A stretch of DNA of 64,000 nucleotides from Streptomyces sp. DH-12. Lineage in GTDB: Bacteria > Actinomycetota > Actinomycetes > Streptomycetales > Streptomycetaceae. Positions within the stretch are counted from its first letter, which is position 1, and the number at the start of each line of letters is the position of its first letter. Location of the stretch: positions 744,001-808,000 of the forward strand of contig NZ_PPFB01000001.1 in assembly GCF_002899455.1 (NCBI RefSeq). The letters are read 5' to 3'. The notes beneath the pieces were generated by a model. That model worked only from the letters and a program-made list of their open reading frames with translations, did not search any database and was not told the DNA's origin. This document shows positions 54,955 to 64,000 of the stretch, piece by piece. The translations under genes and the position numbers were made by a program.

Positions 54955-57198
54955 TCAGCCCTGGTCGGCCACGAAGGAGGCCATGCGGGTCAGGGCCGCG
55001 TTCCAGTTGATGGTGTGCTCGTTGGTCGACCAGGACTGGATGTCGTCGATGAAGCAGAACTGTCCGACGCAGCCCTGCAGCTTCGACTGGGCGAACGGGT
55101 CCTGGATGCTGGCGTTGGGTCCGCCGGAGAGCGTGCCGGCGGGCGGGTTCGGCAGGTTCGGGTCGAGCTGGCGGGCGTACCACCGGCTGTGCTGGTTCTT
55201 GGCGTGGACCTCGCCGTAGCCGGTGACGTAGGACATGTTCAGGGCGTTGCGGCCGAGGATGTAGTCCATGCTCTGCAGCGCGCCGTCCCGGTACTTGGCC
55301 GCGCCGGTGAGGTCGTAGGCGGTGGCGAGGACGACGGCGTTGTTGAGGATCTGGTGGCTGGAGCCCCAGTCGTAGAGGTTGCCCTCCGGCGCGTACGGCA
55401 TCCCGTACGGGTGCGCCTTCAGGGTGGCCAGGTAGCGGTCGGCGCCCTCGATGACGGAGCGGCGGACCTTGTCGAGTCCGGGCAGCCTGTTCGGCACCGT
55501 GGCGAGGTCGAGCCGGCCGGCCGCGGCGGTGCGCGCCCAGTCGAATCCGGTCGGGCCGAAGATGTCCTGGGTGTGCACCGGGGACTTCAGCAGGTGGTCC
55601 TTGAACTGGCGCTCACCGGTGGTGAGGTAGAGCTCGGCGGCCGCCCAGTAGAACTCGTCGGACACGATGTCGTCGGGGTAGGCGCCGCCGCCGATGCCGT
55701 CGTCCGGGTCGGCGAGGCGGTCCGGGTGGGCCAGCGCGGCCGCCCAGGCCTTGCGCGCCGCCGCCAGGGCGCGGTCGGCGAACCCCTTGTCGTAGGGACG
55801 GTAGAGCCGGGCCGCCTGCGCCGCCGTGGCGGCGAGGTTCAGGGTGGCGGCGGTCGTCGGCGGGTGCAGCTCGCGCTTCTGCGGGTCGTCGCTGGGCAGC
55901 AGGGGCAGCCCGGTCCACTGCTCGTCGTGGATCTTGTGGTGGGCCATGCCGGCCAGCGGCTCGCCGTCCGGCACCTGCATCTTCAGCAGGAACTCCAGCT
56001 CCCAGCGGGCCTCGTCGAGGATGTCGGGGACCTTGTTGCCGCTCTCCGGGATGTTCAGCGTCCGGTCGCCGAGCTCGTGCGGCCGGCCGGTGCGGGCGTG
56101 CTGCGCGCGCTCGTAGGTGCTGAGCACCTCCCAGGTGCTGATGCCGCCGTTGACGACGTACTTGCCGTGGTCGCCGGCGTCGTACCAGCCGCCGGTGACG
56201 TCGAGGGTGTAGTCGCAGACCCCCGGCTGGCAGGGCACCGCGCCGTCGCCCTGGTTGGGCGCCACGTCCACGTGGCCGGCCGGGCGGCCGTAGCCGGGGC
56301 GCAGGTCCTCGCGGATCTCCACGCCGCTGCGCTGGGTGTAGTAGTACTTCGCCGAGTCCAGCCGCAGCCGCTCGTACGCCCTCGCGTCGATGTCGAAGGG
56401 GTGGCTGGTCTCGCCGTCCGCGGTGAGGGTGAAGCCGGTGCCGCGTCCCCGGTAGGAGCCGAAGTCGACGGAGTGCACGTTCTGCCCGGAGGAGGCGTCG
56501 GTGCCGCGCGGCACGGTCCAGCCGGTGCGGACCACCCGGCCGCGGCCGTCCTCGAGCCGCCAGGGCAGCTTCTGCGTGGCGTCGGTGACCAGCGTGGCGT
56601 TCTTCGGCCCGGCGGGCAGGTAGCCCACCTGGTTGACCCGGACGCGCGGCCCGGTGTCCGGCTCGTACGGCTCGGGGGCGACGCCGCCCAGCAGGGAGAC
56701 GTCGTCCACGCAGAACCGCCAGGGGTCGGGGCTGCCGCCGAGCTGGAAGCCGACCTGGGCCCGCTCGGTGCCGACCGGTGCGGTGAAGGTGTACGAGTAG
56801 GTGTCGCCGGAGACGCTGAGCTGCGGCGACACCTCGTAGTAGGTGTCGTAGGGCTCCACCTGGAGGCCGACGATCGCCCGGACCACATGGCCCGCGGGCG
56901 AACCGGTCGCGCTGAAGGAGAAGCGGTAGGTCTCCCCCTCCACCAGGGTGATGTCGTTGTGGCCCACGGCCGCGTCCCAGCGGTTGGCGGTGCCGCCGGG
57001 CACGTCGGCGCACAGGCGGCCGTCGGAGGCGCCCGCGGTGACCCCCTCGGAGGCCCACCAGGGTTCGATGCCGTTGTCGAAGGTGCCGTTGCGGACCTGC
57101 TCGGCCTCGTCCGCCCCGGCCGGGGCGGCCGGCAGCGCGGTGAGCGCGGTCGCCAGCAGACCGGTGAGGGTCAGCAGCGCGGTTCTGCGTCGTTTCAC
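54955..57198 (-). CDS. Secreted glycoside hydrolase family 9 endoglucanase
   Basis: A 747-residue secreted cellulase. It has a signal peptide (about 1-30), a CBM4/9-type carbohydrate-binding domain (about 35-172), an Ig-like CelD N-terminal domain (about 185-275) and the family 9 catalytic barrel to the C-terminus. The catalytic base motif is DAGD (Asp340, Asp343) in [13 protein letters not shown], and the acid is Glu727 in [11 protein letters not shown]. It should cut beta-1,4-glucan chains outside the cell. The GTG at 57198 lies 7 bases after GAGGAG, at the start of the signal peptide. A perfect CebR box 43 bases upstream indicates repression lifted by cellobiose/cellotriose. It is a single-gene unit with its own terminator. 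Confidence 0.96.
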   Translation of the reverse strand: MKRRRTALLTLTGLLATALTALPAAPAGADEAEQVRNGTFDNGIEPWWASEGVTAGASDGRLCADVPGGTANRWDAAVGHNDITLVEGETYRFSFSATGSPAGHVVRAIVGLQVEPYDTYYEVSPQLSVSGDTYSYTFTAPVGTERAQVGFQLGGSPDPWRFCVDDVSLLGGVAPEPYEPDTGPRVRVNQVGYLPAGPKNATLVTDATQKLPWRLEDGRGRVVRTGWTVPRGTDASSGQNVHSVDFGSYRGRGTGFTLTADGETSHPFDIDARAYERLRLDSAKYYYTQRSGVEIREDLRPGYGRPAGHVDVAPNQGDGAVPCQPGVCDYTLDVTGGWYDAGDHGKYVVNGGISTWEVLSTYERAQHARTGRPHELGDRTLNIPESGNKVPDILDEARWELEFLLKMQVPDGEPLAGMAHHKIHDEQWTGLPLLPSDDPQKRELHPPTTAATLNLAATAAQAARLYRPYDKGFADRALAAARKAWAAALAHPDRLADPDDGIGGGAYPDDIVSDEFYWAAAELYLTTGERQFKDHLLKSPVHTQDIFGPTGFDWARTAAAGRLDLATVPNRLPGLDKVRRSVIEGADRYLATLKAHPYGMPYAPEGNLYDWGSSHQILNNAVVLATAYDLTGAAKYRDGALQSMDYILGRNALNMSYVTGYGEVHAKNQHSRWYARQLDPNLPNPPAGTLSGGPNASIQDPFAQSKLQGCVGQFCFIDDIQSWSTNEHTINWNAALTRMASFVADQG

Positions 57199-57240
57199 GT
57201 CTGGGCTCCTCTGCGGAGGTACGGGGGTACGGGGCGCGAA

Positions 57241-57254
57241 TGGGAGCGCTCCCA
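57241..57254 (-). promoter_or_regulatory. CebR operator (cellulose utilisation)
   Basis: The 14-base palindrome TGGGAGCGCTCCCA is identical to the established CebR box of Streptomyces. It lies just upstream of the family 9 cellulase gene. Confidence 0.92.
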
Positions 57255-57440
57255 ACTCCGTGCGCCGCCCATGGTTGTGGCAGATGTGACGCCCCGTCAA
57301 CGGTCGTGACACGACAAGCGCCCTCCGGATGTCGCGGAGGCGGCGGCCCCGGTTCCCGTTCATGTCACGCTCCGACGCACTAGGCTGGGACTCTGGCGAT
57401 GCACCGGTTCACGGTGAGTGGGCGCGATGGAGTGGCGACG

Positions 57441-59819
57441 ATGAGGCCGGACGACCCGTTCGACGATGCCGTGACGGCCCGGGCCGTCATCACCGCCGAC
57501 GGCACGCTCACGCGGTGGAGCGAGGGCGCGCGACTGCTGCTGGGACACCGGGCCGAGGAGGTCGTCGGCCGCCCGGCCGCCGAGCTGCTGGCCGACGGTT
57601 CGGGACCGCTCCCACTGCCGTCCGACCGGTGGAACGGCACGCTGGTGCTGCGCCACCGCGACGGCGGCACGGTGAGCGTGTGGGTGCTCGCCCACCGCCG
57701 GCAGCCCTCCGGCGACGGCCCCGGCGAGTGGCTCGCGGTCACCCCGCTGGAGGCGACCGACCACGATCTGCCCGACGACCCGCTGGTCAGGAAGGCCGTC
57801 TTCCAGTCGCCGTGCGCCACGATGGTCTTCGACCAGGGACTGCGGCTGCGCGGGGTCAACGACGCGATGGCCCAGCTCCTCGGCCTGCCCGCCGGCCACC
57901 TGCGCGGGCTGCGGCCCACCGACATCGGGAGCCGCCCGCAGCACAGCGAGCTGGAACGGCAGCTGCGGCAGGTGCTGCGCACCGGGCGGCCGCACGACAT
58001 GCAGACGCACATGAAGGCCAGGGCCGAGAGCCACGCGCACGCCTGGCTGGCCCGGCTGGCGCCGCTGACCGACCGGTCCGGACGGGTGCGGGGCGTGTGC
58101 GTGACCTCGCACGACTTCACCGAGCAGTTCCGGGCCCGGGAGCGGCTGCAGCTGGTCAACGAGGCCAGCATGCGCATCGGCACCACCCTGGACGTCACCC
58201 GGACGGCGCAGGAGCTGGCGGACGTGTGCGTGCCGGCGCTCGCCGACTTCGTCAGCGTGGAGCTGCTGGAGCCGGAGGAGAACGGGAACGAGGCGGCCGG
58301 TCCGCTGTCCCCGCCGGTCCCGCTGCGCCGGGTCGCCCAGCAGTCCCTGACGGCCGGCGCCCCGGAGAGCGTCGCGCAGGTGGGCGAGGTGGTCGTCTAC
58401 CCGGAGCACTCGCCGCAGGCGGACTCGCTGGTCACCGGCCACAGCATCGTCGCCTCCGTGCCGTCCGGCGACCTCGACCCGTGGCTGTCGGTGGACGAGA
58501 CGCGGGCCCGGCGGATCGAGGAGTACGGCGTGCACTCGATGCTGTCCGTGCCGCTCCAGGCGCGCGGCACCACCCTCGGCGTGGCCGTCTTCACCCGCTT
58601 CAGCCGGCCGGAGGCGTTCACCCACGACGACGTGCTGCTGGCCGAGGAGGTCACCGCGCGCGCCGCCGTCTGCATCGACAACGCCCGCCGCTACTCGCAG
58701 GAGCGGGAGACGACGCTCACCCTCCAGCGCAGCCTGCTGCCCCGGTCCCTGCCGCGGACGGCCGCCCTGGAGGCCGCCACCCGCTACCTGCCGGCCGCGC
58801 GCTCCGGTGTGGGCGGCGACTGGTTCGACGTGATCCCGCTGTCCGGGATGCGGGTCGCCATGGTCGTCGGGGACGTCGTGGGGCACGGCATCCAGGCCTC
58901 GGCGACGATGGGCCGGCTGCGCACGGCCGTGCGCACCCTCGCCGACATCGACCTCGCCCCCGACGAGCTGCTCACCCACCTCGACGACCTGGTGCTGCAC
59001 CTGTCGGAGGAGGCGGGCGGCGACTCCGGGCCCGGAGAGGTCGGCGCGACCTGCCTGTACGCGGTGTACGACCCGGTGTCGCGGCGCTGCACCCTGTGCC
59101 GGGCGGGGCATCCGCCGCCGGTGCTGATCCCGCCGGGCGGACCGGCCCGGCACCTGGAACTGCCGTCGGGGCCGCCGCTGGGCCTGGGCGGACTGCCGTT
59201 CGAGTCGGCGGAGTTCGAGCTGTCCGACGACAGCGTGCTGGCGTTCTACACCGACGGACTGGTCACCTCGCACGGGCGGGGGGACCAGCAGGGCGAGGCC
59301 GCGCTGCGCGAGGCGCTGTCCGGCGCGTCGGGCCCGCTCGACGAGACGTGCGACCGTGTGCTGAACAGCGTGCTGGCGCCGGGCGGCTCGGCGGACGACG
59401 TGGCGCTGCTGCTGGCCCGCACCCGGGGCCTGCCGTCCTCGCAGGTCGCCACCTGGGACATCCCGGCCGATCCGGCGCTGGTGGCACCCATCCGCAAGCA
59501 GGTCCTCGACCAGCTCGCCGCATGGGCGCTCACCGACGCGTCGTTCACGGCGGAGCTGGTGGTGAGCGAGCTGGTCACCAACGCCATCCGCTACGGCGCC
59601 CCGCCGATCCGGCTGCGCCTGATCCACGACGCGTCGACGCTGATCTGCGAGGTCTCCGACAGCAGCCACACGGCTCCGCACCTGCGCCGCGCCAAGACCT
59701 GGGACGAGGGCGGCCGCGGCCTGCTCCTGGTCGCCCAGCTCACCCAGCGGTGGGGGACGCGGCACACGACGGAGGGCAAGACGATCTGGGCGGAACTGGC
59801 CCTGGCGGACAGGGAGTGA
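57441..59819 (+). CDS. PAS/GAF/SpoIIE phosphatase with C-terminal HATPase domain
   Basis: A 792-residue regulator with two PAS-like domains (about 10-100 and 120-230), a GAF domain (about 240-420), a PP2C-type SpoIIE domain (GGDWFDVIPL near 459) and an anti-sigma-type HATPase_c domain (SELVTNAIRYGA near 710). It is predicted to dephosphorylate anti-anti-sigma factors in partner-switching control. I chose the ATG at 57441 because GGAG lies 8 bases ahead; an in-frame ATG at 57399 would add 14 residues but has a weaker site. It is divergent from the cellulase, with the CebR box on the cellulase side. It is a paralogue of 40457-42904 with a second PAS in place of the first GAF. Confidence 0.92.
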   Translation: MRPDDPFDDAVTARAVITADGTLTRWSEGARLLLGHRAEEVVGRPAAELLADGSGPLPLPSDRWNGTLVLRHRDGGTVSVWVLAHRRQPSGDGPGEWLAVTPLEATDHDLPDDPLVRKAVFQSPCATMVFDQGLRLRGVNDAMAQLLGLPAGHLRGLRPTDIGSRPQHSELERQLRQVLRTGRPHDMQTHMKARAESHAHAWLARLAPLTDRSGRVRGVCVTSHDFTEQFRARERLQLVNEASMRIGTTLDVTRTAQELADVCVPALADFVSVELLEPEENGNEAAGPLSPPVPLRRVAQQSLTAGAPESVAQVGEVVVYPEHSPQADSLVTGHSIVASVPSGDLDPWLSVDETRARRIEEYGVHSMLSVPLQARGTTLGVAVFTRFSRPEAFTHDDVLLAEEVTARAAVCIDNARRYSQERETTLTLQRSLLPRSLPRTAALEAATRYLPAARSGVGGDWFDVIPLSGMRVAMVVGDVVGHGIQASATMGRLRTAVRTLADIDLAPDELLTHLDDLVLHLSEEAGGDSGPGEVGATCLYAVYDPVSRRCTLCRAGHPPPVLIPPGGPARHLELPSGPPLGLGGLPFESAEFELSDDSVLAFYTDGLVTSHGRGDQQGEAALREALSGASGPLDETCDRVLNSVLAPGGSADDVALLLARTRGLPSSQVATWDIPADPALVAPIRKQVLDQLAAWALTDASFTAELVVSELVTNAIRYGAPPIRLRLIHDASTLICEVSDSSHTAPHLRRAKTWDEGGRGLLLVAQLTQRWGTRHTTEGKTIWAELALADRE

Positions 59820-59839
59820 CCTCGGCGGAAGTCACTCCC
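59812..59839 (+). terminator. Terminator of the SpoIIE-domain gene
   Basis: GGGAGTGAC (overlapping the stop codon) pairs perfectly with GTCACTCCC across a 10-base loop. Confidence 0.7.
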
Positions 59840-59996
59840 CGGTGAGGCGCACGCCTCTCGCCGCGGCGGGCGCCGACCGGGTGTTTCCCGGTCGCGTCCC
59901 GGCGTCACCGCCCCGTCAGTGGCCCGCGATCGGGTGCGGGGGGCGGGGCTCGGCGAGCTCCCGGGGCTCCTCGTCCGTCAGGGTGCGGGGTGCCGC

Positions 59997-60521
59997 TCAG
60001 CCGTTCCGCAACAGGTCCAGGGCCCGCTCCCAGCCGAACTCCCGCCGCCCGCCGTCCCCTCCGGCCTCCTCCTGGTACGGGTCGGCGAAGCGGACGCCCA
60101 TGCCGCGCAGCCGGGCGACGCTGTCCCGGTAGGCGGGATGGGCGGCCAGCGCGTCGGCGACGCAGGGCAGGACGGCGATCGGCACGCCGAGCCCGGCGGC
60201 CTCGCACAGGGTGCCGACGGCGAGGGTGTCGGCGATGCCGGCCGCCCACTTGTTGACGGTGTTGAAGGTGGCCGGGGCGACCACCACGGCGTCGGGCGCC
60301 GGGAAGGGGCGCGGGTCGCCGGGGCGGCGCCAGGCGGAGCGGATCGGGCGGCCGGTCCGCGTCTCGACGGCGGCGGCGTCGAAGAAGCCGCTCATCGCCG
60401 TCGGGGTGGCGAGGACACCGACCTCCCAGCCCCGCTCCTGCGCGGCGGTGATCAGCTTGCCGACGTCCGCGGCGACTCCGGCGGCGCAGACGACGACGTA
60501 GAGGAAGGGCTTGTCGGTCAC
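59997..60521 (-). CDS. Flavoprotein, phosphopantothenoylcysteine decarboxylase family
   Basis: A 174-residue HFCD-type flavoprotein. The N-terminal strand and loop (LYVVVCAAGVAADVGKLI) and the APATFNTVNKWAAGIADTL segment, which corresponds to the conserved PASANT-like region that binds FMN, identify it. Family members decarboxylate cysteine-type thioenol substrates or act as dehydrogenases on small molecules. This one is too short to be a Dfp/CoaBC fusion, so it is a stand-alone member of unknown substrate. The start is a GTG at 60521. It is not near other coenzyme A or peptide-modification genes, and there is no lanthipeptide precursor visible. Confidence 0.85.
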   Translation of the reverse strand: MTDKPFLYVVVCAAGVAADVGKLITAAQERGWEVGVLATPTAMSGFFDAAAVETRTGRPIRSAWRRPGDPRPFPAPDAVVVAPATFNTVNKWAAGIADTLAVGTLCEAAGLGVPIAVLPCVADALAAHPAYRDSVARLRGMGVRFADPYQEEAGGDGGRREFGWERALDLLRNG

Positions 60522-60686
60522 CCGGGCACCCTAGCCAGCCGAAACCGGTTGCCGGTACCGGGCGGCAGGCCCCAGGACCCCTTCCCTGTCCACGTTCGTG
60601 TTCCCGCGGTCGTCGTCCGTCCTCGCCCTCGTCGCGGACCGGCAGCGGCAGCGCGGCGCCCGGGAAGGCGCGACTCGCCCGCGCCC

Positions 60687-61317
60687 GTGACGGCCGCGCT
60701 GCCGGCGGGGCTGCCGGCCGGTTACGGCATCGCCGTCCCCGTCGGCGCCGTCGGCGCCTGCCTCGTCTCCCTCACCGCCCGTACGTCCCTGCGCACCGGG
60801 GTGTGCGCGGCCCTCGGCGTCGCCACGGCCGACGGTCTGTACGCGCTCGCCGCCGTCCTCGGCGGTTCCGCCCCCGCCTCGGCGCTGCGTCCCGCGCCGG
60901 GTCCGCTGCGCTGGGTGTGCGTGCTGGTGCTGGCCGCTCCGGCGGCGTGGGGCGCGGCCGGCGCGCTCCGGCGGTACCGCGGCCGGCGGCTCGCCGTCCG
61001 CTCCGCGACGGCGCCCCCGACCGCCCTGCGGGCGTACCTGACGCTGCTGGGGATCACCCTGCTCGACCCGGCCACGGTGATCTGTTTCGCGGCGCTCGTG
61101 CTCGCTCGCGGGGCGGGACGGCTGCCGGGGCGGCGGGACGGGGCGTGTTCGTGACGGCGGCCCTCGCGCCTCCGCGAGCCGGCAGGTGCTCCTGGCCGGC
61201 GGCGGCGCCCTGCTGGGGCGGGCGCTGACCGGTCACCGGGGGCGGCTGGTGACGGGGCTGGTGGCGAGCGGTGTGACGCCGGCGCTCGCGCTGCGGACGG
61301 CGTCGGCTCCGGGCTGA
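60687..61317 (+). pseudogene. LysE-family amino-acid exporter, broken by two frameshifts
   Basis: From a GTG at 60687 the frame encodes a typical LysE/RhtB N-terminus with membrane helices and LLGITLLDPATVICFAALVLA, then runs out of homology at about 61125 and stops at 61154. A second frame continues the family sequence with GVFVTAALA (about 61140-61170), and a third frame carries the last part (QVLLAGGGALLGRALTGHRG) to a stop at 61317. Two shifts within about 60 bases break the gene. The intact protein would be about 210 residues. Codon bias is still strong, so the damage is recent or a sequencing error in a GC-rich stretch. Confidence 0.8.
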
Positions 61318-61510
61318 CGGGGCCGGGGCGGCGGACCTGCCCGTCCCGTGCGGGTGCGGACGCCGGCACGGGCGGGGATCGGACCGGGTTTCCGGGGCAC
61401 CGGTCCCCCAGCGGCCGGGACACGCCCGGGTCCGGACGGCTTCCGGGTGCGGTGCGTCCGGAGCGATGATCGACTCGGCCGTACGACGCGAGAACGATGG
61501 GACGGATGCC

Positions 61511-61954
61511 ATGCCTCTCGAAGGCGAGTACGAACCCAGCCCGACGGCCTGGGTGCGGGAACAGGTGGAACTGATCGAGCGGTCCGGCGGCACGGAGGGG
61601 ACGACGCTGCAGGGCAGACCCGTGGTCGTGCTGACCAGCCGGGGAGCGAGGAGCGGCAAACTGCGCAAGACCCCGGTGATGCGGGTGGAGCACGAGGGCC
61701 GCTACGCGGTGGTCGCCTCGCTGGGCGGCGCGCCCAAGCACCCGGTGTGGTACCACAACCTGAAGGCCGATCCGCACGTCGAACTCCGGGACGGCCCGCA
61801 CACGTGGGACATGACGGCCCGTGAGGTCACCGGTGAGGAGAAGGCCGAGTGGTGGAAGCGCGCGGTCGCGGCCTTCCCGCCGTACGAGGAGTACCAGCAG
61901 AAGACCAGCCGGGAGATCCCGGTGTTCGTGCTGGAGCGGTCCGGCCAGGGCTGA
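61511..61954 (+). CDS. Deazaflavin-dependent nitroreductase family protein
   Basis: A 147-residue split-barrel protein of the DDN/F420 family. The diagnostic core is [16 protein letters not shown] followed by [19 protein letters not shown], where the Arg/Ser/Lys residues bind the F420 phosphate tail, and [12 protein letters not shown] further on. Family members use reduced F420 to reduce quinones or nitroaromatics. The ATG at 61511 begins the conserved [10 protein letters not shown]; a longer in-frame ATG at 61466 has no better ribosome site. It is a single-gene unit ending at a clear terminator. Confidence 0.92.
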   Translation: MPLEGEYEPSPTAWVREQVELIERSGGTEGTTLQGRPVVVLTSRGARSGKLRKTPVMRVEHEGRYAVVASLGGAPKHPVWYHNLKADPHVELRDGPHTWDMTAREVTGEEKAEWWKRAVAAFPPYEEYQQKTSREIPVFVLERSGQG

Positions 61955-61968
61955 CGGGGCCGGTGCGG

Positions 61969-61993
61969 CGGGCCGGGAGGAAATCCCGGCCCG
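61969..61993 (+). terminator. Terminator after the deazaflavin nitroreductase
   Basis: CGGGCCGGGA pairs perfectly with TCCCGGCCCG around GGAAA, 15 bases after the stop. It also faces the end of the convergent transporter gene. Confidence 0.85.
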
Positions 61994-62030
61994 GTCGCGC
62001 ATGAAGCCCCGGCCGCCGGGCACACGAGCC

Positions 62031-62978
62031 TCAGGCCCCGCCGCGTTCCCCCGTCGCGGCGGGGCCCTCCCATGCCTCCGTCGCGCCGCGGTCGGTGACG
62101 TCGAGGAACACCTGGGCGGCCTCGGGGACCACCCGGGCGATGGACCGCTTGATGCGCACCGCGACCTGTTCCACCCGCTCGCTGTCCAGCCCCGGCACCA
62201 GGTCGACCCGGGCGGCCACCAGCGCGGTGTCGAGCCCGGTCTTCATGGTGAACAGCGCCTCCACGCTGTCTATCTCGGGCTGGGCGCGCAGCAGTTCCCG
62301 GATCCGTTCGCTCGCCCGCGGGTCGGCGGCCTCGCCGATGAGCTGGTCCCGGGCCTCGCGGCCGAGCCGGTAGGCGACGTACACCAGCAGGACGCCGATG
62401 GCGAGCGAGGCGGACGCCTCCCACACGACCTGTCCGGTGGTCATGTGCAGCGCCATGCCGGCCATGGCCAGGGTGACGCCGACGACCGCGGTGCCGTCCT
62501 CGGCGATGACCGTGCGCAGCGCCGGGTCGCCGAGGCCGCCGCCCTGCCGGCGCACCTGGTACAGGGCGCGCAGCAGCGAGCCGCCCTCGGCGAGGAGGGC
62601 CACGCCGAGCACGACGAGTCCGGCGACGTAACCGCTCAGGTGCTCGTCCCCCCCGCCCCGCAGCGCGTCGACGCCCTGGTAGAAGGAGAAGCAGCCGCCC
62701 ATCACGAAGATGCCGACGGCCGCGAGCAGCGACCAGAAGAACCGTTCCTTGCCGTAACCGAAGGGGTGGCGGGTGTCGGCCGGACGGCGGCTGCGGCGGA
62801 GGGCCGCGAGCAGGAAGATCTCGTTCAGACTGTCGGCCACCGAGTGCGCCGCCTCCGACAGCAGCGCCGGGGAGGACGCGGCCAGGCCGCCGACGGCCTT
62901 GGCGGCGGCGATCACGAGGTTGGCCGCGAGCGCCACCAGGACGGTGACCCGTGTTCTGCGATCCGATCGTGTAGTCAC
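62031..62978 (-). CDS. Cation diffusion facilitator family transporter
   Basis: A 315-residue membrane protein of the CDF family, which exports divalent metals such as zinc, cobalt or iron in exchange for protons. Six membrane helices are visible from about residue 12 to 205. The metal site in helix 2 reads LLSEAAHSVADSLNE, and helix 5 carries an Asp (DGTAVVGV). A cytosolic C-terminal ferredoxin-like domain follows (about 215-310). The GTG at 62978 was chosen as the first codon of the conserved VTTRSDRRTR leader; the frame is open upstream, but that part has no similarity to the family. It is divergent from the glutathione-transferase gene, with 112 bases between. Confidence 0.93.
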   Translation of the reverse strand: MTTRSDRRTRVTVLVALAANLVIAAAKAVGGLAASSPALLSEAAHSVADSLNEIFLLAALRRSRRPADTRHPFGYGKERFFWSLLAAVGIFVMGGCFSFYQGVDALRGGGDEHLSGYVAGLVVLGVALLAEGGSLLRALYQVRRQGGGLGDPALRTVIAEDGTAVVGVTLAMAGMALHMTTGQVVWEASASLAIGVLLVYVAYRLGREARDQLIGEAADPRASERIRELLRAQPEIDSVEALFTMKTGLDTALVAARVDLVPGLDSERVEQVAVRIKRSIARVVPEAAQVFLDVTDRGATEAWEGPAATGERGGA

Positions 62979-63090
62979 GTCGGGCGATTGCCCCGGCCGG
63001 TCCAGCTCATACCGTGCGGTCGGGGGAAAACGGGGAACAACGGGGAACGCGGTCACAGGGACGGCGCAACCACGACAGAGGGAGACCACC

Positions 63091-64000
63091 ATGAGCGGCC
63101 GCGACGACTCGGGAGGCAACAGCTCGTACGGCAGGAAGGCGTTCAAGCGGTCCCGGGCGCACTTCGCGGACCGGATCACCGCGGACGGGCGGGACGGGTG
63201 GCCGGTGGAGGCCGGGCGCTACCGGCTGGTGGTGAGCCGCGCCTGCCCCTGGGCGGGCCGGGCGCTGGTGTCGCGGCGGTTGCTGGGGCTGGAGGACGCG
63301 GTGTCCCTGGCCGTCGCGGACCCGGTCCAGGACGACCGCAGCTGGCGCTTCACCCTGGACCCCGACGGCCGTGACCCGGTGCTCGGCATCCGCTACCTCA
63401 GCGAGGCCTACGACCGGCGGGAGACGGGCCATCCGGGCGGGGTGAGCGTGCCGGCCGTGGTGGACGTGCCCAGCGGGAAGCTGGTCACCAACGACTACCA
63501 GCAGATCACCCTGGACTTCGCCACCGAGTGGACGGCCCTGCACCGCGAGGGGGCGCCCGACCTGTATCCCGAGAAGCTGCGCGACGAGATCGACGCGGTC
63601 ATGGACGACATCTTCCGGGACGTCAACAACGGTGTGTACCGGGCGGGTTTCGCCACCGGGCAGGAGGAGTACGAGGCCGCCTGCACGGCGCTGTTCGGGC
63701 GGCTGGAGTCGCTGGAGCAGCGGCTGGAGCGGCAGCGGTACCTGGTCGGGGACACCCTCACCGAGGCGGACATCCGGCTGTTCACCACCCTGGTGCGGTT
63801 CGATCCGGTGTACCACGGGCACTTCAAGTGCAACCGCTGGAAGCTGACGGAGAGCCGGGTGCTGTGGGGATACGCCCGCGACCTGTACCAGACGCCGGGG
63901 TTCGGCGACACCGTCGACTTCGACCACATCAAGCGGCACTACTACCAGGTGCACACCGGCATCAACCCGTCCGGGATCGTCCCGCTCGGGCCCGACCTGG
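63091..64000 (+). CDS. Xi-class glutathione transferase (glutathionyl-hydroquinone reductase family), partial
   Basis: At least 303 residues are in the window; the gene runs off the right edge. The N-terminal domain has the SRACPWA motif with the redox Cys52, the mark of the ECM4/YqjG group. The C-terminal helical domain includes YLVGDTLTEADIRLFTTLVRFD, the N-capping box region of GST folds, and the conserved YHGHFKCN stretch. These enzymes reduce glutathionylated (in actinobacteria perhaps mycothiol-linked) hydroquinones. The ATG at 63091 follows GAGGGAG at good distance. Confidence 0.93.
   Translation, partial: MSGRDDSGGNSSYGRKAFKRSRAHFADRITADGRDGWPVEAGRYRLVVSRACPWAGRALVSRRLLGLEDAVSLAVADPVQDDRSWRFTLDPDGRDPVLGIRYLSEAYDRRETGHPGGVSVPAVVDVPSGKLVTNDYQQITLDFATEWTALHREGAPDLYPEKLRDEIDAVMDDIFRDVNNGVYRAGFATGQEEYEAACTALFGRLESLEQRLERQRYLVGDTLTEADIRLFTTLVRFDPVYHGHFKCNRWKLTESRVLWGYARDLYQTPGFGDTVDFDHIKRHYYQVHTGINPSGIVPLGPDL

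Noticed and set aside
59997..60521. Flavoprotein considered as a lanthipeptide cysteine decarboxylase (LanD)
   Set aside because: No lanthipeptide synthetase or precursor is near; the relic ABC exporter is 15 kb away and on a separate unit.

Overview
The window is high-G+C actinobacterial DNA and reads as Streptomyces chromosome. GTG and TTG starts are common, third codon positions are almost all G or C, and it carries a Streptomyces subtilisin inhibitor gene, a CebR-type cellulose operator and several SpoIIE-type phosphatases. No tRNA, rRNA, CRISPR array or insertion sequence was seen.

Region 1 (1-39270, all on the minus strand) is a nonribosomal peptide cluster. In order of transcription it holds a type II thioesterase (38518-39270), a non-coding gap of about 0.9 kb, a cytochrome P450 (36414-37622), a stand-alone penicillin-binding-protein-type hydrolase (34971-36326) and two giant NRPS genes (16123-34776, and 16109 running off the left edge). 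The NRPSs carry nine complete modules and the start of a tenth. They begin with an A-T module that has no starter condensation domain. Epimerases sit in modules 2, 3, 4, 6 and 8, giving a predicted backbone L1-D2-D3-D4-L5-D6-L7-D8-L9-(10...). Every condensation domain has the stereochemical type its upstream module demands. Only Thr at position 7 can be assigned with confidence; position 9 looks Val-like. The hydrolase resembles the SurE/PenA family that releases peptides as head-to-tail macrolactams, so a large cyclic peptide is the working hypothesis. In-frame TTA codons in the P450 and the hydrolase suggest bldA control.

Region 2 (39271-46911) holds a 59-residue unknown small protein, a CBS-pair protein, a GAF/PAS/SpoIIE/HATPase regulator, a secreted chymotrypsin-like protease ending in a repeat tail and an almost perfect 24-bp terminator stem, the decayed remnant of an NHLM-type bacteriocin ABC exporter, and a Ppx/GppA-like phosphatase.

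Region 3 (46949-53730) holds a small acidic protein, a flavodoxin-fold reductase divergent from a tight three-gene operon (iron-dependent redox enzyme, HemK-like methyltransferase, CDGSH iron-sulfur protein), the subtilisin inhibitor, a lactate 2-monooxygenase-like flavoenzyme with an operator-like dyad in front, and a membrane protein joining a sigma-like region, a zinc finger and a ricin-type lectin domain.

Region 4 (53731-64000) holds a ribbon-helix-helix/Doc-like toxin-antitoxin pair with a degenerate Fic motif, a secreted family 9 cellulase under a perfect CebR box, a second PAS/GAF/SpoIIE/HATPase protein, a flavoprotein decarboxylase-family protein, a twice-frameshifted LysE-family pseudogene, a deazaflavin-dependent nitroreductase, a cation diffusion facilitator and the start of a xi-class glutathione transferase (hydroquinone reductase).
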